This document shows positions 28,186-36,478 of a DNA stretch of 64,000 nt, piece after piece. Source of the DNA: Anaerobutyricum faecale (GTDB lineage Bacteria > Bacillota > Clostridia > Lachnospirales > Lachnospiraceae); NCBI GenBank assembly GCA_019119645.1, contig DWWR01000015.1, positions 28,164-92,163 on the forward strand, written 5' to 3'. Below the pieces are notes generated by a model. The model was not told the origin of the DNA, did no database searches, and saw nothing but the letters and a program-made list of their open reading frames with translations. The translations under genes and the position numbers were made by a program. Position 1 is the first letter of the stretch; each line of letters opens with the position of its first letter.

Positions 28186-29760
28186 TCATCCTCGCTCATC
28201 CCAGATGGATGATTCAGGCTCTCTTTGCGAACGCAGCTCCTGCGCTCCCCATCCATCCTTTGACAGCATGGTTTCCAGCACTTTGATGTCAGAGGAAATA
28301 TCCATGGCCACATCCTGGAACATATCGTCATACATGGCTTCCAGCGCCTGATTCACCGTGTCCAGAGACTCGGCGATCTCCATGCGGGTCTTTATGATAT
28401 TCACACTCTGGATCGGCTGTTTTTCCATATCCTCATACACACGGACCAGCTTCATCACCGACGGAAGATAATATTCCAGCAGCCGGTCTGCCTGGGAAAT
28501 GTTCTCCGGATATTCCCTGATACATACAAAAATCCTGCTGAGCAGAAGTTCCAGGCGGTCGAGCTTCTCCGATACCTCCGGCGTCTGGATTCTCGCCTTT
28601 CTCTCCCGCAGCTCCTGCAGATAACTGCCGCCGGTCTGCTGCAGCCGGTACATTTTCCGTTCTTCCTCCGTCATCTCCTCAGGGCGCTTCTGCGCCGCTG
28701 CGTTCTGACCACTGCCATCCGGCTGCGCCGAACCATCTTGTCCCACCTGTCCATCGGCTGTCCATGGTTCCGGCTTCTGCCCTCCGGCACCGCCGTTCCA
28801 TCCGTCTCCGGCAGTTCCCGGCACCGCCTGATCTCCGGCCTTCTGTCGGGCTTCCTGCTGCTCCCTCTCTATCCTGGAGCGCACCGCCGCATCATACTGC
28901 TCTCCTGCTTCCCTGGTGAGCATCAGGCAGGTCTTATTCTCATCCATTCTGGCATAGGGAATAAGATGGTTGTCCAACAGGAAACGGATATCCTTCTGGA
29001 TCCGCTTCATAGCGTAACCGGTCCCATTCTTTAAGTCCTGCAGCATGATAAATCCCTTCTCACCCCACAGGCCGGCATATTCCCGCAGCCGGCGGACGCG
29101 GCTTCCGGCCGCTCTTCCGGTACCAAAAAGCACTCCACTGACGACAGTCAGAGGAATAAAAACACTTTCCAGCACAATGGTTGCCGTGGACAAAATGCCG
29201 TTCGTCATGGAAAATCCAAGCCCTGCCAGGCCGAATCCGAGACTCAGGGCACCGAACACGATCATCCCGCAGGCTCCTGTCACCGTCCGCACCGGACCGC
29301 TCCAGCGGCCGGGAATCCTCCGAAGCCATCCTTTTTCCCGGGGCTGCCGGCTCTCCACCGGCTGCTGCACCCGGCTGTCATCCGGCCAGCGATAATGCTT
29401 CCCATAGCGCTGTCTCTCCGCTTTCCCGGATTTCCAGGACTTTTCCTTCATCTGCTCCGCCATGGTTTCCCGGGCCGAACCCACGGCATCTTTCGCCGTA
29501 TCCACCGCATCGCGGATATTCTGACTGAGATTACTGAAATCCATCGAGTCTACCGCATCCTGCACCATGTCCTGAATCCATTCTGCCAGATCATCGGCAG
29601 AACTTTTCTTTCCTCTCCTGCTATGCCCATCCGCATCGCTGCCGGCCGACCGGGAATCATATCTGTTCTCCGACCCCCCGGCGCTTTCACCGCCATAGCC
29701 GCCGTTATCATATTCCATTTTCTCTTTATCTGCCCGGTTACTCCATCTATTGTTACTCAT
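28186..29760 (-). CDS. xpaC: XpaC-like membrane protein
   Basis: The 524-residue protein has a hydrophilic Gly/Ser/Asp-rich N-terminus, two closely spaced membrane segments (about residues 155-180 and 190-215, MIVFGALSLGFGLAGLGF and IVLESVFIPLTVVSGVLFG), a low-complexity Gly/Gln-rich stretch near 295-345 and a helical C-terminal domain. This matches the 5-bromo-4-chloroindolyl phosphate hydrolysis (XpaC) family, which is partnered with TelA. The biochemical role is unclear. The N-terminal extension is longer than in Bacillus XpaC. Confidence 0.8.
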   Translation of the reverse strand: MSNNRWSNRADKEKMEYDNGGYGGESAGGSENRYDSRSAGSDADGHSRRGKKSSADDLAEWIQDMVQDAVDSMDFSNLSQNIRDAVDTAKDAVGSARETMAEQMKEKSWKSGKAERQRYGKHYRWPDDSRVQQPVESRQPREKGWLRRIPGRWSGPVRTVTGACGMIVFGALSLGFGLAGLGFSMTNGILSTATIVLESVFIPLTVVSGVLFGTGRAAGSRVRRLREYAGLWGEKGFIMLQDLKNGTGYAMKRIQKDIRFLLDNHLIPYARMDENKTCLMLTREAGEQYDAAVRSRIEREQQEARQKAGDQAVPGTAGDGWNGGAGGQKPEPWTADGQVGQDGSAQPDGSGQNAAAQKRPEEMTEEERKMYRLQQTGGSYLQELRERKARIQTPEVSEKLDRLELLLSRIFVCIREYPENISQADRLLEYYLPSVMKLVRVYEDMEKQPIQSVNIIKTRMEIAESLDTVNQALEAMYDDMFQDVAMDISSDIKVLETMLSKDGWGAQELRSQREPESSIWDERG

Positions 29761-29792
29761 TCTTCATCATTCTTTTCATTATTATTCTGTAA

Positions 29793-29867
29793 TAACTGTG
29801 CAGCCATGCGATATTCAGGGCAAAACAACGTTGAACGTGAAATCCGGAGTGCATGGCTGAACAGTTA
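29793..29867. repeat. 17-bp inverted repeat between xpaC and the amidase
   Basis: TAACTGTGCAGCCATGC (29793-29809) is repeated inverted at 29851-29867 with one mismatch and a 41-nt loop. It lies in the divergent gap upstream of xpaC. It could be an xpaC leader hairpin, an operator or a remnant of a mobile element. Confidence 0.5.
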
Positions 29868-29985
29868 TATTTTATAAACATTTCACTCGTAAGCACGACT
29901 ATTGTATCATGAAACTCTATTTTTTTCTACGCATCTTTTGTGTCTCCCCGGAATATACTGAAAAAAAAGAATGAGGCTGTTTTCA

Positions 29986-30564
29986 TTGGCTATTCGTATT
30001 TATATTGATCAGGGACATAATCCGGCCGGGGTCAACGCCGGCGCCGAAGGGTTCGGCATCCGCGAACAGGATATCACATATCAGGTCGGACAATATCTGT
30101 ATAACATATTATCGGAAGACTACCGGTTCACGGCAAAGCTCTCCCGACCCACGCCCGAGACCACCTTAGGCTACAACAATACCAGCAGCCTGCGGGAGCG
30201 GGTCACCCAGGCCAATAACTGGCCGGCGGACTACTTTATCAGCATCCACGCCAACGCCAGCGAAAATCCGGATATCAACGGTTCCGAGGTCTACGTGATG
30301 GAAAGTTACTCCGCTGCCTGGTATCTGGCCCTTGATGTACTGGCAGAGATCGTGCGGCGCCTGAATACCAAATACAACGGCGTCTTCACCAACCCTTCCC
30401 TCTATGTGCTGCGCAACACCCGCATGCCCGCCATTCTGGTGGAGCTTGCCTACATCACCAACTACGAAGATAACCAGCTCATGCAGCAGGAGTCCTACCA
30501 ATTTGCCTACGGCATCTACGTGGGTCTTCTGAACTATCTGGGTCTGCCGCAGATCCTCTCCTGA
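29986..30564 (+). CDS. N-acetylmuramoyl-L-alanine amidase (Amidase_3)
   Basis: The protein carries the Amidase_3 zinc and catalytic motifs: IYIDQGHNP (first His), a Glu in the EQD segment, HANASENPDINGSEVYV (second His) and ILVELAYITN (catalytic Glu). It cleaves the amide between muramic acid and L-Ala in peptidoglycan. No signal peptide or wall-binding domain is visible in 192 aa, so it may act on mother-cell or recycling substrates, or leave the cell by another route. I prefer TTG 29986, preceded by GAGG at 29973, because family members begin with AIRIYIDQGHNP; ATG 29971 adds five residues without a ribosome binding site. Confidence 0.9.
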   Translation: MAIRIYIDQGHNPAGVNAGAEGFGIREQDITYQVGQYLYNILSEDYRFTAKLSRPTPETTLGYNNTSSLRERVTQANNWPADYFISIHANASENPDINGSEVYVMESYSAAWYLALDVLAEIVRRLNTKYNGVFTNPSLYVLRNTRMPAILVELAYITNYEDNQLMQQESYQFAYGIYVGLLNYLGLPQILS

Positions 30565-30759
30565 TAGAGCCAAACAGGCCGCCGCCCGCACCCCGCCCGG
30601 ACGAACACCGCATATCTCCAAAAAATATGTCTGTGTCTGTCATGACGTGTACCCTGGCGGCAACCTGTTGTTTTTGATTTCTACTGAGAAAAATTTGAAA
30701 TTCCAATTTTACAACCTGAAAACGAAGAGCCTGGATATTATGTCAAATTAAATCTTCCC
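30565..30759. other. Intergenic region between convergent amidase and metA genes
   Basis: About 330 bp separate the two stop codons. Apart from the metA-side terminator I see no gene, repeat copy or RNA motif here. Confidence 0.5.
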
Positions 30760-30808
30760 ACAAAAACAACAGCCGGCATTCATCTATTATAAGACGGAGC
30801 CGGCTGTC
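30760..30808 (-). terminator. Terminator after metA
   Basis: On the minus strand ACAGCCGGC (30807-30799) pairs with GCCGGCTGT (30777-30769) and is followed by TGTTTTTG. Confidence 0.75.
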
Positions 30809-30898
30809 ATTCAAATCTCTTATGCTCGCTCTGCAATTTTTTCTCTTCACACGGGATTTCCCGCATCTTCAAAATATGGCTTATCTAAGCCGTATTCT

Positions 30899-31828
30899 CT
30901 ATTTCATATTCTTAATCTCTTCCCGGATGTATGGCGTCATCTGGTAGACGTAATAATTGAGCCAATTGGTGTAGAGGGTGTTGGCGTGGCAGCGCCAGGA
31001 TTTCACCGGACCTAAGTCCGGGTTGTCATCTTTATAGTAGTTCACCGGGAACGGCACGTTGTCCATGCCTTTTGCCAGGTCGCGGCGGTATTCCTGATCG
31101 AGGGTGACCACGTCGTATTCCGGATGGCCGGTGACGAAGATCTGCCGTCCTTCCTTGGCAATGATGATGTACGGTCCTGCTTCCTCAGAGTCTGCCAGAA
31201 TGGTGAGGGCAGGATTATTTTCCACGTCCTCCCGGATGATGCCGGAGTGACGGGAGTGAGGCGCGTTGAATACGTCGTCAAAGCCCCGCACCAGCGGAGT
31301 CTTTCTGTGGATGGTCCGGTGTTTGAAGATGCCGAAGATTTTCTCATCCAGCAGGTATTTACGCACGCCATAATGGTAGTAGAGTCCGGCCTGGGCCGCC
31401 CAGCAGATGTGGAAGGTGGAAGTAACGTGGGTCTTTGACCATTCCATCACGGCCACCAGTTCCGGCCAGTAATCCACTTCCTCATAAGGCAAAGTCTCCA
31501 CCGGAGCGCCGGTGATGATAAGACCATCGTAGTAGTCTTCTTTTATCTCAGAAAATGTGGTGTAAAATGCCTCCAGATGGTTGGCAGACACATTTTTTGC
31601 ATTGTGCATCTCGGTTTTCAGAAAGGAGATGTCGACCTGCAGAGGCGTGTTGGCAAGGCTCCGGAGGAGCTGCAGTTCCGTCTCTTCCTTGGTCGGCATG
31701 AGATTCATGATCACGATGCGCAGCGGACGGATATCCTGCCGCACGGAGCGCTCGTAGTCCATCACAAAAATATTCTCATGTTCCAAAATCTTTTTAGCCG
31801 GTAAATCGGCGTCAATTCTAATTGGCAT
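30899..31828 (-). CDS. metAA: Homoserine O-acetyltransferase, MetA family
   Basis: The 309-residue protein has the MetA signature HICWAAQAG with catalytic Cys142, and the catalytic His/Glu region GHPEYDVVTL. Residue 111 is Glu in GAPVETLPYEEV. In characterised MetA proteins Glu111 selects acetyl-CoA, whereas Gly at this place gives succinyl-CoA, so the product is probably O-acetyl-L-homoserine for methionine synthesis. It starts 19 bp after ligA on the same strand. No SAM riboswitch is visible upstream. Confidence 0.94.
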   Translation of the reverse strand: MPIRIDADLPAKKILEHENIFVMDYERSVRQDIRPLRIVIMNLMPTKEETELQLLRSLANTPLQVDISFLKTEMHNAKNVSANHLEAFYTTFSEIKEDYYDGLIITGAPVETLPYEEVDYWPELVAVMEWSKTHVTSTFHICWAAQAGLYYHYGVRKYLLDEKIFGIFKHRTIHRKTPLVRGFDDVFNAPHSRHSGIIREDVENNPALTILADSEEAGPYIIIAKEGRQIFVTGHPEYDVVTLDQEYRRDLAKGMDNVPFPVNYYKDDNPDLGPVKSWRCHANTLYTNWLNYYVYQMTPYIREEIKNMK

Positions 31829-31847
31829 ATTGTATCATCTCTTCCCT

Positions 31848-33803
31848 TCATTTTATCATTTCCAGAAATTCTTCTTCGGTGAGAATCGGAATTTCCAGTT
31901 CTTTTGCCTTTTTATTTTTTGTCGAATTGGAAAGGTTGTCATTGTTGATCAGATAGCTGGTGTTCTTCGATACGGAACCGGTGACCTTTCCTCCCAGAGC
32001 CTCGATGCGCTCTTTGAGCTCTTTCCGGTTCTTAAAATGTGTCACGGAGCCGGTGATCACAAAAATCTTGTCCGCCAGAGGCTGACTGCCCCCGGATTCT
32101 TTCGGCATCTCCTCAAAAGTCAGATACTGAAGCAGCCGGCCGACGGTTTTCTGGTTATGCTCATTGTCAAAATAGTCCCGTACACTGGCCGCGATGACCT
32201 CGCCGATCCCCTCGATCTCCACCATATTTTCCACGGAAGCCTCCATCAGAGCCGTGAGGTCATAGCCAAAATGCTTACAGAGAAGCTTCGCGTTGGCAGC
32301 CCCGATATTGAGGATTCCCAGACCGTACACAAACCGCGGCAGGGTGGTGTTCCTGGAAGTCTCGATGGAGTGCAGCAGGTTGGCGCAGGACTTTTCTCCA
32401 AAGCCTTCCATCTCCACGATCGCACTCTGATACTGTTTCAGTTCATATAAATCATAAAGCTCCGACAGAAAACCTTTGTCGATCATTTTCGTGAGGGTCG
32501 CCTCGGACAGCCCGTCAATATTCATGGCGTCCCGGCTCACATAATGGCTAAACAGCTTCACTTTCTTGGCACTGCAGAATGGATTCGGGCAGTACAGGGA
32601 TTTCACATCGTTTTCCATGCGGATCTCCGTTCTGCCGCCGCAGGCCGGGCAGTGCTCCGGCACCTCATAGGAACCGCTTCCCGTCAGGTTTTCCGACACC
32701 TGGGGGATGATCATGTTGGCCTTGTACACTTTGATATGGTCGCCCACGCCCAGTTTCAGACTGTCCATGATACTCAGGTTGTGAAGGCTGGCACGGCTCA
32801 CCGTGGTTCCCTCCAGCTCCACCGGATCAAAGATGGCAATGGGATTGATGAGTCCGGTCCTTGACGGACTCCACTCGATATTCTCCAGCACCGTCTCCGC
32901 CTCCTCATCGGCCCATTTGAAAGCGATGGAATTCCGTGGAAACTTGGCTGTGGTCCCCAGGGAATTGCCGTAGGCAATATCATCGTAAATGAGCACCAGA
33001 CCGTCGGACGGGAAGTCATTTTCCGTGATCTTTCCCGCAAATTCCGCAATGGCGTCAAGGATCGTATCTCCGTTCACCATCTTATACGGCACGATCTCAA
33101 ATCCCAGTTCAGACAGCCACAACATGTTCTCCTCCACGGAGTTGCTCAGTTCCTTTCCCTGGGCGCTCACTAGAGTAAACGCAAAGAAAAATACATTTCT
33201 CCGGGCAGTCACTTCATTATTGAGCTGACGGACGGAACCGCTGCAGAGGTTCCGGGGGTTCTTATATCTGGCGTCGACGTTCTCTATGCTCTCATTGATT
33301 TTCCGGAAATCCGAATAGCGGATGACCGCCTCGCCCCGCAGCACCAGCTCCCCGTCAAAGGGAATCTTCGCCGGCAGATTCTTAAATACCCGGGCGTTAT
33401 TGGTGATCACCTCACCGATGATGCCATTTCCCCTGGTCACGGCCTGAGACAGACTGCCGCCCCGGTAAGTAAGCACCACCGTAAGACCGTCCATTTTCCA
33501 GGAAAGCATTCCTTTCCGGGCTCCCAGCCAGTCCCGGAGCGCCTCCGGGCTCTTGGTCTTGTCCAGAGACAGCATCGGCAATTCGTGGGGTACCTTTTCC
33601 AGCTCACTCAGTACCTCATAGCCCACATGCTGCGTGGGACTTCCGGCCAGCACAATACCTGTCTCTTTTTCCAGGGCAGCCAGCTCATCGTAGAGCGCAT
33701 CGTACTCCCGGTTGGACATGATCTCCCGGTCTTCCTGATAATAAGCTCTGGACGCCTCGTTCAGTTTTAAAACGAGCTCTTTGATTCGTTGTTGTTTTTC
33801 CAC
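31848..33803 (-). CDS. ligA: NAD-dependent DNA ligase LigA
   Basis: The order of domains is the Ia domain, adenylation domain with the nucleotidyl Lys in SWKMDGL, OB fold, a four-Cys zinc finger (CPACGG and CPNPFC), helix-hairpin-helix repeats and a C-terminal BRCT domain. I place the start at GTG 33803 (AGGGAG 7-8 nt upstream, 651 aa); a TTG at 33836 lacks a ribosome binding site. The start overlaps the upstream pseudouridine synthase gene by 37 nt, indicating coupling. Confidence 0.95.
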   Translation of the reverse strand: MEKQQRIKELVLKLNEASRAYYQEDREIMSNREYDALYDELAALEKETGIVLAGSPTQHVGYEVLSELEKVPHELPMLSLDKTKSPEALRDWLGARKGMLSWKMDGLTVVLTYRGGSLSQAVTRGNGIIGEVITNNARVFKNLPAKIPFDGELVLRGEAVIRYSDFRKINESIENVDARYKNPRNLCSGSVRQLNNEVTARRNVFFFAFTLVSAQGKELSNSVEENMLWLSELGFEIVPYKMVNGDTILDAIAEFAGKITENDFPSDGLVLIYDDIAYGNSLGTTAKFPRNSIAFKWADEEAETVLENIEWSPSRTGLINPIAIFDPVELEGTTVSRASLHNLSIMDSLKLGVGDHIKVYKANMIIPQVSENLTGSGSYEVPEHCPACGGRTEIRMENDVKSLYCPNPFCSAKKVKLFSHYVSRDAMNIDGLSEATLTKMIDKGFLSELYDLYELKQYQSAIVEMEGFGEKSCANLLHSIETSRNTTLPRFVYGLGILNIGAANAKLLCKHFGYDLTALMEASVENMVEIEGIGEVIAASVRDYFDNEHNQKTVGRLLQYLTFEEMPKESGGSQPLADKIFVITGSVTHFKNRKELKERIEALGGKVTGSVSKNTSYLINNDNLSNSTKNKKAKELEIPILTEEEFLEMIK

Positions 33804-34597
33804 GATGATCTCCCTTTCGTCATTCTGTTTCTGCAAACCGGGTCAGTTCTTCCGGTCAGCCGCATCAATTCAAATATTTCCGCCTCCGTCAGTTCCCGGT
33901 ACTCTCCTTCCGGCAGGTCTCCCAGATGAATATTCATCACACGGATCCGTTTTAACGCCCGCACCCGGTAACCCAGAGCTTCGCACATACGGCGGATCTG
34001 CCTGTTCAGTCCCTGGGTGAGGATAATGCGGAAGGAAAACGTTCCGGTCTTACGGATCCGGCAGGGACGGGTGACGGTGTCAAGAATCGGGACTCCGCCC
34101 GCCATTTCTTTTAAAAACCGCTCGCTGACCGGGCGGTTCACCTGTACCTCGTATTCCTTCTCGTGACCGTTTCTCGCCCGCAAAATCTCATCCATCAGCT
34201 CCCCGTCGTTGGTCATGAGGATAAGCCCTTCCGAGTCTTTGTCCAGCCTTCCCACGGGATACACCCGTTCCGGATAACTGATGAAATCCACAATATTATC
34301 CTTTTCCTTCCGGGAAGTGGTGCAGACGATTCCCTTCGGCTTGTTCACCGCCAGCACGATTCTTCTCCGGCTGACGCCGCCTTCATCGCCCACCGGGCGG
34401 CCGTCCACGCACACCTGCTGGCCCGGCAGTACCTTCTGCCCAAGCTCCGCCGCACGGCCGTCAATGGTAATGCGGCCTTCCTCCACAAAACGGTCGGCCT
34501 GCCGCCTGGAACAGACACCGGCGTCGCTTAAATATTTATTCAGACGGACCGGTGCGGACGCCGTCTCTTTATTTTTCTCATTTCTTTCTTCTCTCAT
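33767..34597 (-). CDS. rluF: Pseudouridine synthase, RluF/RsuA family
   Basis: An N-terminal S4 RNA-binding domain (RLNKYLSDAGVCSRRQADRFV) is followed by the RsuA/RluB/RluF catalytic domain with Asp in GRLDKDSEGL. The KKPKG-type motif appears as VNKPKGIVCT. The GLNRQIRRMCEALGYRV motif is typical of RluF, which modifies 23S rRNA near position 2604. The choice between RluF, RluB and RsuA is not certain. The C-terminus is a basic, Asn-rich tail. Confidence 0.88.
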   Translation of the reverse strand: MREERNEKNKETASAPVRLNKYLSDAGVCSRRQADRFVEEGRITIDGRAAELGQKVLPGQQVCVDGRPVGDEGGVSRRRIVLAVNKPKGIVCTTSRKEKDNIVDFISYPERVYPVGRLDKDSEGLILMTNDGELMDEILRARNGHEKEYEVQVNRPVSERFLKEMAGGVPILDTVTRPCRIRKTGTFSFRIILTQGLNRQIRRMCEALGYRVRALKRIRVMNIHLGDLPEGEYRELTEAEIFELMRLTGRTDPVCRNRMTKGRSSWKNNNESKSSF

Positions 34598-34642
34598 ACC
34601 TGTGATTCAATCCCATTTCCTGTTCATACCGCGCCGGCACTC

Positions 34643-35041
34643 TTACGCCTGAAACTTGCTGTCAGCCTTCTGCTGGAACTTTTCCGCCTGCACGATAAAT
34701 CTCTCATGGGTTCCCTTTCCGATGATTCCGGCGGCATCCTTCACTTCCACGGAGAATACCAGTCTCTTTCTGTCAATCTCCGTAAGCTCCACCTGGCAGC
34801 TTACTTCCGCATTCAGCGGTGTGGCAGACACATGATCCACATTTAGATTGGTGCCTACAGTGGTCATCCCCTCATCCAGATGACCGTTCAGAAGAGCTAC
34901 GGCCGTCTTCTCCACCAAAAGCAGCATGGCCGGAGTTCCGTACACCAGCAGACTGCCGCTGCCCAAAGTCTTAGCGGCGTTGTCCATCGTCACTGTATCT
35001 GTTAATGTCATTTTCATTCCTGTATTTAAATCCATTTTCAT
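34643..35041 (-). CDS. Hotdog-fold thioesterase (FlK-like)
   Basis: The 132-residue protein has the FlK-like hotdog pattern: GTPAMLLLVEKTA (substrate-loop/Glu segment), TTVGTNLNVDHVSATPLN (with the usual His) and GKGTHERFIV. Such proteins hydrolyse small acyl-CoA thioesters; the substrate cannot be told from sequence. It is transcribed divergently from the S1-domain gene. Confidence 0.85.
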   Translation of the reverse strand: MKMDLNTGMKMTLTDTVTMDNAAKTLGSGSLLVYGTPAMLLLVEKTAVALLNGHLDEGMTTVGTNLNVDHVSATPLNAEVSCQVELTEIDRKRLVFSVEVKDAAGIIGKGTHERFIVQAEKFQQKADSKFQA

Positions 35042-35153
35042 TCCTCCCGGTCGTATGATTCCTTTGTTATGGTCATTGACTTAGTATAGCAAAGTTTTCC
35101 GCGTTTTTCCACCGGGAAGATTCTATTTTATGTCCTTCTTTTTCATTTATCCA

Positions 35154-35183
35154 TTGCGAAGAGCCCGAAAAATGTGTTACACT
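35154..35183 (+). promoter_or_regulatory. Extended -10 promoter of the S1-domain gene
   Basis: TTGCGA (35154-35159) and TACACT (35178-35183) are 18 bp apart, and TGT directly precedes the -10, giving the extended TGn form. The leader is ~115 nt and holds the AGAGGAA ribosome binding site. Confidence 0.5.
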
Positions 35184-35307
35184 CTTTAATAAAGGCCCGG
35201 ACAGCTGCTGTGCGCAGCACGAAAGATCTGACAGTACCGGACACAGCATTTACGAAAGCTGTACTGAACAATTCACAGAATTCAGAAAAGAAAAGAGGAA
35301 TGCAGAC

Positions 35308-36216
35308 ATGAGTGAAACAATGGCAGATTTTGAAAAAGAACTGGAAGCTTCCTTTCGGAAGCTCAATGAAGGCGATGTGGTAGAAGGCGTCATCACAGGA
35401 GTTGACGACAACGCAGTTTACCTGGACATCAATTATCATGCCCAGGGCATCGTCAAAAAAGAAGATTACAGCGATGATCCTTCCTTCTCCCTGCAGAATG
35501 TTCCGGTGGGCGACACTGTGAAGGCTGTGGTTTTATCCGATGACGACGGAGAAGGAAATGTATCTCTTTCTGTCAAAGAGGCATCCAGGGCCATGGCATG
35601 GGAGACTGTAAAGAAATACATGGAGGAAGGAACCGTCCTCACTTTAAAAGTAGGCGGCATTGTCAATAAAGGCGTGATTGTCTATGTGGAAGGTCTTCGC
35701 GGCTTTATCCCGGCTTCTCACCTGGCTATCGGCTACGTGGAAGACACGAACCCATATCTGGGCAAGACCGTGGAAGCCAAGGTCATCACCGCCGACGAGG
35801 AGAAAAACCGTCTCGTTTTATCGGTGAAGGAAGTACTTTATGACCGCCGCCGTGAAGAAAAAGAAAGAAAGATCAACGCCATCGTCCCTGGCACCGTATT
35901 GAGCGGCAAAGTAGAGTCTCTGATGCCTTACGGCGCTTTCGTGGATCTGGGCGACGGACTTTCCGGTCTGGTGCACATTTCCCAGATTGCCAACAAACGA
36001 ATCGAATCTCCTGGCGAGGTTTTAAAGACCGGACAGGAAGTCAAGGTCAAAGTCCTCAAAGTGGAAAACGGCAAGATCAGCCTGAGTATCAAAGCAGCGC
36101 AGGATGAGGAACCGCAGGATGCACCGGAGGAGAAACCTTCCGTATCCTATAAAGATGAAGGCAGCGCTTCCACCGGACTGGGCGCACTGCTGGCAGGCAT
36201 CAAACTGGACAACTAA
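35308..36216 (+). CDS. S1-domain RNA-binding protein (RpsA-like)
   Basis: The 302-residue protein carries three S1 OB-fold domains: about residues 18-90 (GDVVEGVITGVDDNAVYLDI), 105-180 (GTVLTLKVGGIVNKGVIV) and 195-265 (GTVLSGKVESLMPYGAFVDL). An acidic linker and a short C-terminal helix follow. It resembles the short ribosomal S1-like proteins of Clostridia, and probably binds mRNA at the ribosome or acts in RNA turnover. Bacterial S1 proper has four to six domains. Confidence 0.9.
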   Translation: MSETMADFEKELEASFRKLNEGDVVEGVITGVDDNAVYLDINYHAQGIVKKEDYSDDPSFSLQNVPVGDTVKAVVLSDDDGEGNVSLSVKEASRAMAWETVKKYMEEGTVLTLKVGGIVNKGVIVYVEGLRGFIPASHLAIGYVEDTNPYLGKTVEAKVITADEEKNRLVLSVKEVLYDRRREEKERKINAIVPGTVLSGKVESLMPYGAFVDLGDGLSGLVHISQIANKRIESPGEVLKTGQEVKVKVLKVENGKISLSIKAAQDEEPQDAPEEKPSVSYKDEGSASTGLGALLAGIKLDN

Positions 36217-36228
36217 AAACAGATATTT

Positions 36229-36268
36229 GATCCCTCCGGGCGGATGATTCCCCCGGGGGATTTTTTTC
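36229..36268 (+). terminator. Terminator after the S1-domain gene
   Basis: ATCCCTCCGGG (36229-36240 region) pairs with CCCCGGGGGAT and is followed by a run of seven T (36261-36267). Confidence 0.8.
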
Positions 36269-36270
36269 TT

Positions 36271-36303
36271 TCACAGGAAACTGCGTTTCTATGAAACAAA
36301 AAA
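36271..36303 (+). repeat. Dispersed palindromic repeat, partial copy R4
   Basis: ACAGGAAACTGCGTTTCTAT followed by GAAACAAAAAAA is a diverged copy of the first palindromic module of R1 (26810-26841). Confidence 0.5.
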
Positions 36304-36354
36304 ATGAAACATTTCTTTCCTCCCCTCCGTCTAATGAACAGAAAGGAGAAAACC

Positions 36355-36417
36355 ATGAATATCACACAATTAGTAAAATGTGGATTCTCTTTTATTTGTG
36401 AAATCTTACGTGGATGA
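36355..36417 (+). CDS. Possible 20-residue peptide
   Basis: A very good ribosome binding site (AGAAAGGAG, 6 nt spacing) precedes a short frame encoding MNITQLVKCGFSFICEILRG. It is amphipathic and has two Cys (positions 9 and 15). No promoter or partner gene is visible. It could be a small membrane or signal peptide, a leader peptide or chance. Confidence 0.35.
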   Translation: MNITQLVKCGFSFICEILRG

Positions 36418-36478
36418 AGGCGAGACGCCGACAGAAGCAAACTTCTACCAGGTTCCGCTGCAGTGACAATGTCGGCCC

